In this document: positions 40,289 to 52,055 of the stretch, piece after piece
Layout: each line of letters opens with the position of its first letter
Position numbering within the stretch: the first letter of the stretch is position 1
Source of the DNA: Schistocephalus solidus
Taxonomy: Eukaryota; Platyhelminthes; Cestoda; Diphyllobothriidea; Diphyllobothriidae
Direction: 5' to 3'
Assembly (NCBI GenBank): GCA_017591395.1
Contig: WEDG01000220.1
Location: forward strand, 88,860-152,859
Length of the DNA: 64,000 nucleotides
Program-made: the position numbers and the translations under genes
Notes under the pieces: model-generated
Told to the model about the DNA's origin: nothing
Database searches by the model: none
Seen by the model: the letters and a program-made list of their open reading frames with translations, nothing else

Positions 40289-40844
40289 ACTTGTCAAAAG
40301 AGTTGACTGTGTTCTGCAGATGGCTAAATTTTGAATTGCCAAAAACTACAAATCTCCGGGGTCGCCCATACAAACTGAAGACAAACTACACCAAAGTCAA
40401 AGTGCGAGCCAACTTCTTTTCCTAACGAGTGTTTATAGAATTGTACAATTTGTCTTCATCGGAATTTCCGGCTGAAAGTGCTGCGATAATTGAAATAAGA
40501 CTTGATGAATTTTTAATTGATGGCTGCATACATAATTGACATCAAGCATTAATATACTATACCCATATCGGTAAGTAAAATTTGCATATTTTCCAAGCAT
40601 CTCTTTGAAGATACGGTTTCCAAAAATTCTGCCTCTATCTCTCGTATATACTCTGAATTATGTTGCCATATGGAAATAATGTCACTTTAGTTCAGTTTAG
40701 TTTATGTGAGGGAGATACATGTGGGTAACATTGAACTTTCTGTTAAACGCAGCAGAAGTAGGTCCTGCATCTGCACTTTTCCTATACGACTGTACACAAG
40801 GCACTGGTAAGGCACGCAATCGAAGGCATTTTTCTAGTCAATAA

Positions 40845-41190
40845 ATACTTTAGAATTTAGAATTCAGAATTTATATTTGGTTAGCACCGGCAAGGCTTTG
40901 TCTAAACAAACATAAGTAACGAAATAAAGTTATGACAATGTGTGCAGATAAAATTTACAAATACTTAATAATGTAGGCAGAACTTATCCTGCTAGGTCAT
41001 CAGTTGGCGATGTTTTGAAATTAATGGTGAACTAGAAAAATAGGCAGTGAAATAAACTTCTACCATAAAAATTGAGGCAGAGTTCAATAGGCCTTCATTT
41101 GCGAATAGAAGGTAGGAGAACAAACTGCTTAGGAAGATAAGGTCAGGTGCAAGAGTAGGGTAATACTGCAGTAGCGCTTCTGTATACACC
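40845..41190 (-). mobile_element. CR1-type 3'-UTR family E, copy 1
   Basis: On the minus strand it ends CCAAATATAAATTCTGAATT plus CTAAATTCTAAA, an ATTCTAAA-type tandem end. It matches the plus-strand copy at 48335-48675 over most of its length. Confidence 0.75.
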
Positions 41191-41224
41191 GTATTTCCTC
41201 TAACAGCTGCTTTTGTCTAACATT

Positions 41225-41300
41225 CTTAGCAGCATAGCTTGTTTGTCACACAGGACCAGCCTTTACGGAAAACATGCTGAAAATCGGAAATCAGATTGTT
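41225..41300 (-). mobile_element. CR1-type RT fragment
   Basis: NNLISDFQHVFRKGWSCVTN is the conserved block before the RT palm in CR1 elements (NNLLS.QHGFR.GRSC). Only this block is present. Confidence 0.6.
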
Positions 41301-41369
41301 TTGCTCAAGGTTATTGACTTCCACATCTGAGGATCGAGCCAACTTGATTAGATCTTCTGAAGAGTTTGT

Positions 41370-41815
41370 CTGCCTTAGCGATGACATCTTTAGACCCACT
41401 TGGGAGTTCAGATAATGAAGTAGATTTTTATACACTTGAAGCAGAAACTGATAAATATTTTCCAAAAAATATAACTTGTCCTTCGATTTCCTATGAACCC
41501 CTTCAATAGAAGTAATCACATTTCTTTATTGAAACGATAAGTATGATTTATTTCTTTGTCAGGATATGGTTGTCTGTACGATGTCTAGGTTAAGGCATCA
41601 TTTATTTCCAATTACTTTCAGTCCGTCTTCACCAGAGATCCTCATTCATTTGCTGCAGTGGCCCTTTCGTCTCTTCTCCGCCGCTGCCTCTTCGTCCTCC
41701 TTCCTCGACTTCGACGTCTAATCCTATTACTCCCTCAGCGCCCCATAACACAGGATTCAGGCTTTTCTCAAGCCATAACAAAGGTCAAATTACTCTCGAA
41801 ATCTCTTAGGTCCGA
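41370..41815 (+). mobile_element. CR1-C endonuclease fragment followed by a CR1 linker fragment
   Basis: CATCTTTAGACCCACTTGGG then TCAGATAATGA matches the end of the CR1-C endonuclease (GPLGSSDHD) near 60676. At about 41615 YFQSVFTRDPHSF matches the linker between endonuclease and RT of CR1 elements. The two pieces are close but may not be from one copy. Confidence 0.55.
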
Positions 41816-41819
41816 TATG

Positions 41820-42290
41820 ACAAATAAATAATATATTTAAGGTCCAGAGTGCCCCGTCTTTAAAAACTTATTATCGCGGTATGAATACAAAGTGGATAAT
41901 TGCTGCTCTTTGTGAACAACCATATGAACAGCAGAAATGAGTAGTATGGTAGGAACATCCGAAGCATAATCATTTGTCATTTTTAAACCAATGGTCAGCA
42001 ATCTTTGGAATGAACGTGAACTAGGCAAGAAGCAGTGAAAAACCCACCTTAGGTTTAATCTGGGGCTGAGTTCGGTGAGACGCCAATTTAAAAAGAGAAA
42101 CTTGGAGCATTAATAGCTAGAGTTGATTGGATTGCTACGATGAAGTGGGATAGTACACTGAAGTTGGTGACAACGTATGAGGGTTCGGAACGACCCTTCT
42201 CGAGTGAGAAATAATAAAACAGCCAGAGCTACAGTCGATAACCATCAGGGAGGTGAGAAAGGTTGAACACATCGTAGACAAAAGAGTTGA
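41820..42290 (-). mobile_element. CR1 3'-UTR family U, copy 1
   Basis: On the minus strand it runs from the GAACCCTCATACGTTGTCA region through AAATTGGCGTCTCACCGAAC to CTTAAATATATTATTTATTT. It matches the plus-strand copies at 44905-45510 and 57856-58403. Confidence 0.75.
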
Positions 42291-42829
42291 AGCTGAGAGC
42301 GGACAGTACAGGTCACGAGATAATAATTGAAATGCTACCTTGCTGACTGCATAGTCCACCAACAAGGTGGCTAAAATACCTGAACCTGCCATGATCATCA
42401 GCAGATTCAGAAGCCATCTTCAGGATTGCGAAAACGAATGAAAGTATTAAGGTGGTCAACATTTGACGATGATGATTGAAAAGGAGTGGACGATAAAGCG
42501 CCTGCGAAGATTGACTCTGCAGAGGATAAGGAAATTATATTTCGAAACCAATTTTATATTAAGGTAACCACCTCAATTACAAGAGGAACCTTTTTAAAGT
42601 CCAAAAATTGCAAGTGTGGGAAGGAAACGGACACTAGGGCCTTTAAATCCTCCAAAGTTAAATGGTAAATATATTTGGTTTTAAAAACCGCTTATGCAGG
42701 TGTCAGCCTTATTTCGCGAGGAAGACTTTTCCAGATGAAAGCATATTTGGAGAAAAAAACTAAGAACGATTATTTATGGAGTTAAGGGGTGATGAAATGA
42801 TCATGGACGAATTACGAGTGGCATAGGGT

Positions 42830-44005
42830 CAATCTACCGCAGTGAGAGTGTTAATTCGTGGGAGATTTGGGCTATAGTTAAGGCGAAACAGGAAGCAGAG
42901 ACCAGATTCGATTCTTCTAACCCACAGAAATTTAATGTTTGCTAACTGAACTCTATCCGTATAAGAGATACTGGATCCAGGGAGAGAAAAAAGTCTTCGA
43001 GTAAAACTCTCTGAAGTCTTTCGATCTTGCGGTAGGCAGAGGCATTCATCAGACCAAAGAGGGGACAGAAGTATTCTAGGATAGGAAGAACAAACATGCG
43101 GCACAGGTTTAACTTTATTTCCGAAAGGAAGAAATTATGTGATATAAAACCACATATCTGTGCAGCCTTTGCAGAAATTCGATCTGCATGAGGCGATAAT
43201 GCTCGCTTATTGGTGTAACTTAGACATAAGTCTCTTATGGTTAATCATTCTAAAAGTGTACTATTTTGAAATACTAGGGGTCTAGGAAGCTTGAAAGGGC
43301 CCAAACACATGAAACTAATCTTTGATGGAGAAAATTCGATCTGCCACCTAGAAATCTAACGAGAGAGCATAAGTAGATCAGTGTTGATTTTATTAACGCA
43401 ACTATTGTCGATCTATAAAAAAATGAGTAACTACGCATGAGGCCATCACCGTGAACGAAATGTTGTGAGTTATTTAGTAAGTTTAAAACTTCATTGATGT
43501 ACAGATTGAAGAGGATGGGACCTAGAACCGGGCCTTTAAAAATACCACTCATGATTGGCTGATGCATCGATTAGCTATAACCTACTAAGACCTTCTGGCT
43601 GCGGTTAGACAAGTAGAAACCAATGAAGTCAAGGAGAGGAGGCCGAGGGCTTCCAGTTTCACCAGAAGACGTCTGTGTGGTATCTTGTCAAAGGCTTTGT
43701 TAAGGCAAAGTAGATCACAACCACTGACTGTTGCTCATTACGAAGGGAAGTAACGAGGTTAAGAAACACTAAATGACACACTTCGCATGATCTCCCAGGT
43801 AAGAACCCATATGGAGAGTCGTTTTAGTGCTTATTTTCTAGGCAAAAGGGGAGAATTTGATCAAAAATAATTTTTTCAAGAGGTTTTGCTAGAGCCGGAG
43901 TTTTTTGAACGCCTCGATAATTATTCACTCCCAAACGAGATCCTGACTTGAAGACAGGAAGAATAATAGATGTCTTCCATGAGTCCGGAAAGAATCCGTT
44001 TCAAA
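42830..44005 (-). pseudogene. CR1-type reverse transcriptase remnant
   Basis: Minus-strand frames give PVFKSGSRLGVNNYRGVQKT, KPLEKIIFDQILPF, GFLPGRSCEVCHLVFLNLVT, then KGPVLGPILFNLYINEVLNL and HFVHGDGLMRSY. The catalytic FADD box is replaced by VHGD, and frames shift repeatedly. Downstream frames (SPLWSDECLCLPQDRKTSES) match the thumb and C-terminal part. It is a dead copy of a subfamily not otherwise seen here. Confidence 0.75.
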
Positions 44006-44057
44006 GGTAAACTGAGAAAATATGGCTAACCAATCAGGGGAAGCTCGGCACTCTCTT

Positions 44058-44342
44058 GATAATTGGCGGCTCACCGAACTCCGCCTCCGATTTAACCATA
44101 GGAGTTTTTTTACTGCTTCTTTTCCAGTTCACCGTATATGCCAAAGATTGTTGACTTTTGTTTTAAAAATGGCAAATCGTTTTAAATCGGATATGTTTAC
44201 CATACTACTCATTTCTGCTGTTCATATAGATACTCACATAGTGCAGCAATTATCCACTTTGTATTTATTTTAACCACGGTACTAAGTTTGTAATGATGGA
44301 GCCCTCTGGGCCTTAATTATACAATTTATTTATTTATTTAGT
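44058..44342 (+). mobile_element. CR1 3'-UTR family U, copy 2
   Basis: It starts at AATTGGCGGCTCACCGAACT and ends ATACAATTTATTTATTTATT. 5'-truncated relative to other copies. The 83-codon open frame inside is not a gene. Confidence 0.75.
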
Positions 44343-44411
44343 GACGTCAGAAAATAAGGTATTTACGATACTATTAGCTATATTTGAGTAACATTTATTT
44401 GTTTGTTATTT

Positions 44412-44893
44412 TCGTTTGAGGTCTTGCACTCTCCCATAATTCCCATGCTGGGGTCCTCGATACCTTCGCTGCTTATATATTTGCACACATTGTTGACACC
44501 GTTAGTGTCCGCATCAGCTGGACCTGGTGGCCGTCATCCATGAGGTGTATGAACGGTCTCCCTTGGTTCAAACCGCAACGGAACGAGGATGAGCTGGGCA
44601 TATATTTCCGCCTTTGAAATCCCTCAACAGACTCTGTATTCAACAAGACAGCATCTAGCTGATTCATGTGACCTCCGAAATGCCGGCCGTTGGACCCCCC
44701 AAGGGCGACAGTTTTTTTCTCCTAAATATCACCGGGAGTTTTTTTTACTGTTTGCTCTTTTTCAACTATGTTCCACTATGTTGAACTCGCCAACATATCG
44801 AGATAATATTTTTTGATACCACAACTCGCATGCTCTAATAGGGAATTCAAAGGTGACTCACCTACATCTTCCTCAAATATACTGATACTGATG
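44412..44893 (+). mobile_element. CR1-D 3'-UTR copy
   Basis: CACTCTCCCATAATTCCCAT to AATATACTGATACTGATG. It is the second copy of the sequence nested at 38897-39442, with the same AATAGGGAATTCAAAGG end signal. Confidence 0.75.
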
Positions 44894-44904
44894 TTTTCAC
44901 CACC

Positions 44905-45510
44905 TTGTTGGTGAACTGTGCAGACAGCAAGGTCGCATCCCGGCGATGATCTCGTGAGCTTTACTGTCCCCTCTCAGGATAAACCCTGTTGTCTACAATG
45001 AGTTCCTCCTAATTCACCTCACTGATGACTATAAACAGTAGCTCTGGCTGTTATATTATCTCTCACCCGACAAAGGACCTTTCCAAACCTTCATAGGTTG
45101 TTAGTAACATCCCAGTACTATCCCATCAATTCTAGCTATTAATTTATTAGAGAACTGGTTTTTTCTCCTAGTTTTTCTTTTTAAATTGACAGCTCGTTGA
45201 ATTCCACCCCTATTTAACCGTTGGAGTTTTTTCACTGCTTCTTTCCTAGTTCAATGAATATTCCATAGATTGGTGACTATTGTTTTTAAAAATGACGAAT
45301 CGTTCTGAATCGGATGTGTCTACCATTCTACTCATTTCTGCTGTTCATATCTAAAAAGGTTTATTGATATGGCACTGATTGGGCGCCGTCATTTCTGCTG
45401 TTCATGGCTGTTCACATAGTGCAGCAATAATCCACCTTATGATTATTTATGCCCTGATACTAATTTTTTGTGATGGGGCCCTCTTGGCATTATATATAAA
45501 ATTTCTTTCT
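44905..45510 (+). mobile_element. CR1 3'-UTR family U, copy 3 (longest plus copy outside the nest)
   Basis: It includes AGCAAGGTCGCATCCCGGCG, CAGTAGCTCTGGCTG, TATCCCATCAATTCTAGCTA and a tail near 45490-45515. A short internal repeat of CATTTCTGCTGTTCAT occurs at about 45335 and 45391. Confidence 0.7.
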
Positions 45511-45689
45511 TTATTTTTAACATGATCTGTTCCATTGTAGTTTTATTTTCCTCATCTTTTCCCAGTAGCTTTCCCCATGACTCGGAGAAAGGACCATCGG
45601 GAATTTGAGTAACCCTCTTGAAACTAGATTTACGCTACCCAACATGTATTTGTTCCAACGAGAGCGCGTGGAGGACAACAGGCTAGTTG

Positions 45690-47932
45690 TTTAGATCTCG
45701 TCTTCACTAAAGATCCTGACAGTATAGACGAGGTACACTGCCTACCTCCACTTGGTCGAAGTGATCACGCAGTACTTTCATGGGAGTATGGTTTTTATAT
45801 TCTGTGCCATCTGCAATAAATGAAACCAGGGCCAATCTATGGCGAGGAGACTTTTGCAAGATGAGAGCTGAGGCATCACGAATAGACTGGGATCTTCTCT
45901 TCTCCGGGAATGTCACTGAGGACTGGAATTTATTTAAGGAGTATTTGTTGAATCTAATAAAATGCCATTGTCCGCCATCACAATTTAGGATATCTGACAG
46001 ACCACAGTGGTTAACAAGGGATCTAAAAAGAGATTAACAGGAAAGGAAGACTTTTGGAAGAAATTTTGCCGATCCAATGAAAATTTAGCCTTGCAAAGCA
46101 TACAAAACTCAGAGGAACAAGGTTAAAAGCTTGATCTTCCAAAGCCGACGGGATTACGAGAGGGATTTGCTCCAGAGAGCAGTTCACAATCCCAAATTAC
46201 TCTACAGCTATGTAAGAAAAACCACACGTAACAGGAACCCGATTCCTGTTATGAGAAACGATGACGGTTTCGAGATATCAGAAAATAAAAACAAAAGCTG
46301 AACACTTTTCCCAGTTCTTTCAGTCGGTTTTCACTAGAAGCTGTTTTTATTCCATCAAGTTACGAGACTACAGGAGTGCCACTTATTCAGGATATGCTCT
46401 TTCAAGAAGCGGCGGTCTTTGAAGAACTAAAAAGTCTGAAGGCATGCAAATCTCCTGACCCCGACGAGATTCCAGCAAAGCTACTCCTCGAACTTGCTCG
46501 AGAGCTGGCGAAACCGCTATCGTTGCTGTGCCAGAAATCGTTCGATACGGAAATTCTTCCTACCGACTGTGAAACAGCCCACATCGCACCGCTTCACAAA
46601 AGTGGTAGTCGTGCATTTGCTACAAATTACAGGCCTGTCAGCCTGACCTCAATCTGTTGCAAGGTTATGGAGAAGGTTGTCAAAAAGGAATTGATGATTT
46701 ATTTAGAAACCCGTAACCTCTTATCGACTGCACAATATGGCTTTCGTAGAGGAAGATCGTGTGTTACGAACTTACTTTATACGATGCAAAGCTGGACAAA
46801 AGCACTCGATGCAAAAGACACTGTGCACGTGGCCTACATTGATTTCCAGAGGGCCTTCGATAGTGTTCCACACCAGCGTCTCCTTCACAAGTTGAGAATG
46901 TTCGGTATTGGCGGCAAACTTCTTACGTGGATCAAGAATTTTCTCGTCGGTCGTTCCCAAGTGGTCTGTGTAGGCGGATCGCGATCAAAGCGCACAGTCA
47001 TCGAGAGTGGAGTCCCACAAGGTTCAGTGCTCGGACCGATCCTATTTCTCTTGTTCATTAATGATTGTGTACAGGAATTGGACTGTAACTTTGCTATGTT
47101 TGCGGACGATATAAAAATCTGGAAAAGTTATCCACAATGCTGCTGATGCAGACAATTTCCAAGAAAATCTTCGTCGATTGGACGAGTGGTCCCACAAATG
47201 GCTCTTGTCCTTCAACTCAAACAAATGCACCCTGCTACGTCTGGGAAATCGAAATCAGGTCACTGATATGCGACCCTACTATTTGAATGGTTTACCACTC
47301 CGAGAAGCACACACACAGAAGGATCTTGGAGTTTGGATGAAAGACAACCTGAAGCCTTCTACGCAATGTTCCAAGGCAGCTAAATCCGCCAATTCAATAC
47401 TGTACGCTATCAAGCGGGCATTTAAAGTTTTCGATGAAGACTGCTTTTCTAAAGTCTTTGTACGTTTGTAAGGCCACATCTTGAATATGCGATCCAAGCA
47501 TGGCGACCGTGGACGCAACAGGAATACAACATGCTCGAAAGGGTGCAGCGGCGAGCCACAAAATTAGTAAGAGGTCAATCTGAACTGCCATATGAGATTC
47601 GTCTAAATAACCTAAAGCTCTATCCTCTGAGTTATAGGCAGTTGCGCGGAGACTTGATACAAACCTTCCGTATCGTGCGTGGCATGGATTGCGCCCTCCT
47701 ATGTGATGACTTTTTCCAACTTGCCACTACGAAAAATCTCGGAGGTCATCCATTCAAACTAAGTGTGCCCCAAGTAAGATTGGATGTGAGGAAGTATTTT
47801 TTCACCAACCGTGTCGTGGAACCGTGGAATAACCTACCTGAGGCGATTGTTATGTCCCAGTCTGTGTATACATTCAAACATCGGCTTGACATACATATGT
47901 TACAGTACCACGAAGACTATGTGACAACTTAA
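45690..47932 (+). pseudogene. CR1-A ORF2 (endonuclease end, RT, C-terminus), broken
   Basis: The RT frame is open from 46376 to 47146. It has RPVSLTSICCKVMEKVVKKE, AQYGFRRGRSCVTNLLYTMQ, VAYIDFQRAFDSVPHQRLLH, SGVPQGSVLGPILFLLFIND and FAMFADDIKIW, so both catalytic Asp of FADD are intact. A shift near 47135 moves the thumb (DEWSHKWLLSFNSNKCTLLR, KDLGVWM) into another frame. A second near 47470 moves the C-terminus (LERVQRRATKLVRG, YFFTNRVVEPWNNLPEAIV) into a third. ORF2 of this type supplies target-primed reverse transcription. This copy cannot make the full protein. Confidence 0.88.
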
Positions 47933-48025
47933 CCTTAACAATATCAGTGTACCACGTAAACCTGCCTGCATTCACTTGACTGTTACTTCTTTAATTTGCT
48001 TCTTATTCTTGCAACTTTTATGTAA

Positions 48026-48095
48026 CAAATAGGGATTTCAAAGGCGTAAGCCTATTTTCCTCAAATACACTGAACTGAACTGAACTGAACTGAAC
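48026..48095 (+). repeat. CR1 3'-terminal signal: hairpin plus TGAAC tandem
   Basis: AAATAGGGATTTCAAAGGC, a GGCGTAAGCC hairpin and CCTCAAATA lead into five TGAAC units. Variants of the same signal end the copies at 39384, 44836, 58594 and 58970 with different short tandems (CTGATA, TGAATTATA, CTGAAC). In CR1 elements such 3' ends are recognised by the element's own RT. Confidence 0.8.
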
Positions 48096-48334
48096 CTCGA
48101 GACGCCCATGAACTATAATGTCTCCTTATATCACCCGTCCTCCAAACGATGACGTCATTCGGACGTACAAATTCGGTGGTCCACAGTCTTAAATGCTGCG
48201 GTTTCTTTGGATACTAACCATCATCAGAATTCAATTCTGGATCCTATGATGCTGAGGACTTAAGTTCATTGACGCATTTTCGTGAGATTCTGTTTCATAC
48301 GCCCTAAGTGATCAAGAACGAATCACCTCGACGT

Positions 48335-48675
48335 TTCATTATCTCATTCTAAAATGCTACTGCAGTATTACCCTATTCTACCACCTTACTATTTTTTCCT
48401 AAGCAGTTTTTTTCTCCTACCTTCTATTCGAAAATGAAGGCCTATTGAACTCTGCCTCCATTTTTCATGGTAGGAGTTTTTTTCACTGCCTATTTTTTTC
48501 TAGTTCACCATTAATTTTAAAACATTGCTAACTGTTGACATAGCAGGACAAGTTATGAATTTGTACATTTTATCTGCATACATTGTCATAACTTTATTTC
48601 GTTACTAATGTTTGCTTAGACAGTACCTTCCCGGTGCTAACCAAATATAAATTCTAAATTCTAAAATTCTAAACA
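48335..48675 (+). mobile_element. CR1-type 3'-UTR family E, copy 2
   Basis: It has TACTGCAGTATTACCCTATT, CTCCTACCTTCTATTCG and GGTGCTAACCAAATATAAAT, followed by ATTCTAAATTCTAAAATTC. It is the plus-strand match of 40845-41190. Confidence 0.75.
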
Positions 48676-49639
48676 TGTATAGAGCATGCTGCTGTCACTC
48701 TTTTGTGGTGTCAGGGATACCTTACGATTACTGTTGATTTTTCATGGGTCATCAATCGCTGATTTACTTTTGTACAGCCGGATTCTGTGGGCACCAGATT
48801 TTCTGAACCTGCGTAAATGCAAGACATACTTTCATCCTCGCTTATTTTTTTTCGGGTCATCTGTGTTTCAAATGACTCAGAGGCTGTTCTAATGACTTCA
48901 TTCTTTTTCTCTTTGTTTCACTTAATTTTGTGTCTTTTGACTTGCGATGATGTTAGTCTAGCTTACTGACGTTTTCAGCTCTTTTGCATCGTGTTTCGGA
49001 TTTATTAAGCACACCATTGCAATCAAATAGCCCAAAATATATCAACCTCAGAAATATAAGTGGTCAAAACTCTGCAAACTATCATAAGACACGAATAAGC
49101 TCTTATAATAACACCTTAACGTCCCCAACTCCAACTGCATTGCATAGGAGTAAACCAACGCACAATCACCTTTCAAACATCGTAGCAACTTATGGCAACC
49201 AAACCAGTTACCTAGGCCGCCAACGCTACAACCTGTAACCTCAGGTTATTACAATTACTGCCCAGTTAATCCTCTCCGCGAAATGGAGCATAACCACTGC
49301 TCTCAACCCATGCACTTTAACATATACACACAACCCATATACTTTACCCATACATTCGAATCCCACCACACACAACAACTACTTCGGACGAAATGATATC
49401 AAAAAAATGATCGTTCAGGCAAGGAAGAACTATGAATAAAAAGTATCCAGCAGGTGGAAAGTAAGCATAACATTTTATTCCATTATATTCAATTCTTTAA
49501 CAATCATAAAATTATGTATAAAAATAAAGATGCTATGGAAAAACATTTGAAACTGTAAAATTATGATAAATTATTTATAAGTTCTAACAACCAAAAAATA
49601 TACGTTTAGATAATGGATCTTTAAATCATTAAAGTGAGA
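48676..49639. other. Unassigned sequence between elements (1 kb)
   Basis: AT-rich with a Ser/Thr/Asn-rich 84-codon open frame (48984-49238) that could be a leftover of a retroelement ORF1. No motif supports it. Confidence 0.5.
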
Positions 49640-52055
49640 TCCCTTACGTAGAGACAGAGAAAAGGCAACTAAGGAAATGTCATCCAGTACAACGTCCTCA
49701 AAGTCCACGTGCGTGCACGCCATCAACACCAGGACTGGTTTGACGACAATGACGCCGACATCAGCAGCTTACTCCCGGAGAAGAATGGACTACACAAAGC
49801 CCACATGGACCTTCGGACTGACGCCACCAAAAGAACCTTTTTGAGATGCTGCCGCCTTGTACAAAAAAGGCTGTGAGGGATGCAGGACGCCTAGGTGACC
49901 CGAAAGGCTGAGGAAATCCAGGAATATGCGGATCATAATGAAATATAAAAAAAAAATTTCAAAGCCATTAACGCCATCTTTTGGCCCGTGTATCAAGGGG
50001 ACTGCAGCGCTTCTCAGTTCTGACGACACAACACTGCTGACAGAGAAATCGCAAATTCTGAAGTGCTGGGCCGAACAATTAAAAAGTGTCTTTAATTGCT
50101 CATCAGCAATCTCCGATGCTGCCATTGCCCGACTGCCTCAAGTGGACACGATTAATGACCTGGATCTGCCACCTTCCCTCACAGAAACCTTTCGGGCCGT
50201 GCAGTAGATTTTCAGCAAGAAAGCACCGGGATCCGACGCCATCCCACCGGAAGTCTAGAAGCATGGTGGGCCCTGGCTGATGGCAGAACTCACAACAATC
50301 TTCGATGAGATGCGGCGCCAAGGACAAGTTCTGCAGGATTTCAAAGACGCGACTATCGTCCATCTCAACAAGCGGAAGGGGAACCGACAACTCTGTGATA
50401 ATCACAGAGGCATCTTGTTGATCAACATCGCCGGGAAGATTTTCACCCGTATCCTTCTCAATCGTCTGAACGGTCACATTGAGCAGGAACTGCTCCCGGA
50501 AAGCCAGTGTGGCTTTCACCGACACCGCGGATCAACCGACATGATAGCTGCCGTCCGCCATCTACAAGAAAAGTGCCAGGAGATGCAAACTCACCTTTAC
50601 ACTTCCTTCGTGGATCTGACGAAAGCCTTTGACACTGTGAAACACGACGAAATGTGGAAATGCCTGCAGAAATTTGGCTGACCTGATTGGTTCACACACA
50701 TGGTGCGTCAGCTTCATGACAGTATGACGGCAGGCGTTACTGACAACGGGACGGTATCAGAAGCATTCGCAGTGACCAATGGAAGGAAGCAGGGCTGCGT
50801 ATTGGCCCCACCCTGTTCATTCTCATGTTTTCTGCTATGCTGATGGACGCCTACCGTGATGAGCAGCCTGGGATCCGCATCGCCTACAGAACTGATGGGC
50901 ACCTTCTCAACAGTCGGCATATGCAGACCAAAACGCGCTTGTGTGTGGCTGCAATCCATGACGTGCTTTTTCACGGACGTCTGTGCACTTAACACCGTGA
51001 CGGAGTAGGACATGCAAAGGAGCATGGACCTCTTCGCCGCAGGCTGTGCCAATTTTGCATTAACATTAAGCACAGCCAAAATGGTTGCCATGCACCAGCC
51101 ACCACCTAGTGCGGAATACAAAGCTTCCAAAAGCAATTTCAATGGTGCTTAACTCAAAAAATATGGAAACCTTCGCTTATCTGGGAAACACACTGTCACG
51201 CAACACGAGAATCGATGATGAAGTTGTCCAATGGACCTCCAAAGCTAGTCCGGCCTTCGGCCGACTGCAGGCCTCCATAAGGAATCGCTACGGTATTCCC
51301 CTGAACATCAAACTGAAGATATACAAGGTGGTCGTGTCGAAGACACTCCTTTATGGAGCAGAGACCTGGACTGTCTACTCAAACCAAGCCAGGAAGCTAA
51401 ATCACTTCTATCTCAGCTGCTTTCGTAGAATACTGAATCTGAGATGGCAAGACAGGATCCCGGATACGGAAATACTGGAGCGGACCGGAATCCTCACCAT
51501 CCACACCGCGCTGTGGCAAGTGCAAGTACGATTGAGTGGCCACCTGGTGAGAATGGATGATGAGAGAATACGCAAATGACTTTTCTACGGAAATGTCGCT
51601 ACGAGTGCTCTCCGATAGGGAGGTCAAAAACGACGCTACAAGGACACTTTGAAAAGATCTCTGAGGCAACTGCAAATCAACCCGGTGACCTGGGAGGACC
51701 TCACCCAGGATAGACTGGCATGGAGGAGATCCGTGAAGACTGGTGCAGCAATCTATGAGGCCAACTGGATCGCCGTTGCACAGTTCAAAAGAGTGCCACG
51801 AAAGTCACCAGCGTCCAGGACCACCACAGCCAATGCCTAGGCCCTGCCAACATGCCTGCGCTATCAGCGCAGATTCCGTTAGCGAATCGGCCTGTTCGGA
51901 AATCTTCGGACGCAATGTACCAACAATTCGACAATTCCAGCTTCTACGTAAAATTCTTCCAACCCTCCTTCGGGTCGCCCACCCTCACTCCTGGCATCAA
52001 TTCGATTACTACCACCATCATAGGGACCACATGCCAATACTCATCACCTACAACA
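49640..52055 (+). pseudogene. RT ORF of the zinc-finger retroelement, inactive
   Basis: Recognisable blocks are KAPGSDAIPPEV, RQGQVLQDFKDATIVHLNKR and KGNRQLCDNHRGILLINIAG, then [68 protein letters not shown] and [18 protein letters not shown]. The catalytic FADD is changed to FTDV (about 50967-50978). Stops occur after FRAVQ and WKCLQKFG, and several shifts are present. The preserved order shows a formerly autonomous element. Confidence 0.87.

Larger units (their letters stand above)
38585..40670 (+). mobile_element. CR1-B element, 3' half, interrupted twice
   Basis: The first piece encodes MIRLEDQYFIDGHQLKQVKE and LRNLGVWMTPTLEPSSHCAK. The second (39443-39580) encodes LEKVQRRATKLFSRLECLPY and CPLSYRQYRRNMN. 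The third (from about 40289) includes VDCVLQMAKF and SAS.LLF. Its 3' end is CTCGTATATACTCTGAATTATG. The order is that of the C-terminal part of CR1-type ORF2. The gaps are filled by a CR1-D 3' end (plus strand) and a CR1-C 3' end (minus strand). Confidence 0.8.
45640..48095 (+). mobile_element. CR1-A non-LTR retrotransposon, 5'-truncated
   Basis: It starts within the endonuclease domain (LDLVFTKDPDSIDE, then LPPLGRSDHAVLSWEY), runs through the linker and RT, and ends with the hairpin GGCGTAAGCC and five TGAAC units (48070-48095). It is the best-preserved RT in the window but has at least two frameshifts (about 47135 and 47470) and several stops in the linker. Jockey-superfamily CR1 clade is the most likely placement. 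Confidence 0.88.

Noticed and set aside
44022..44273. 83-codon frame as a gene
   Set aside because: It lies wholly within a CR1 3'-UTR repeat found six times in the window.
48984..49238. Thr/Asn/Ser-rich frame as a host gene
   Set aside because: It has low-complexity composition, no motif, and sits between retroelement tails.
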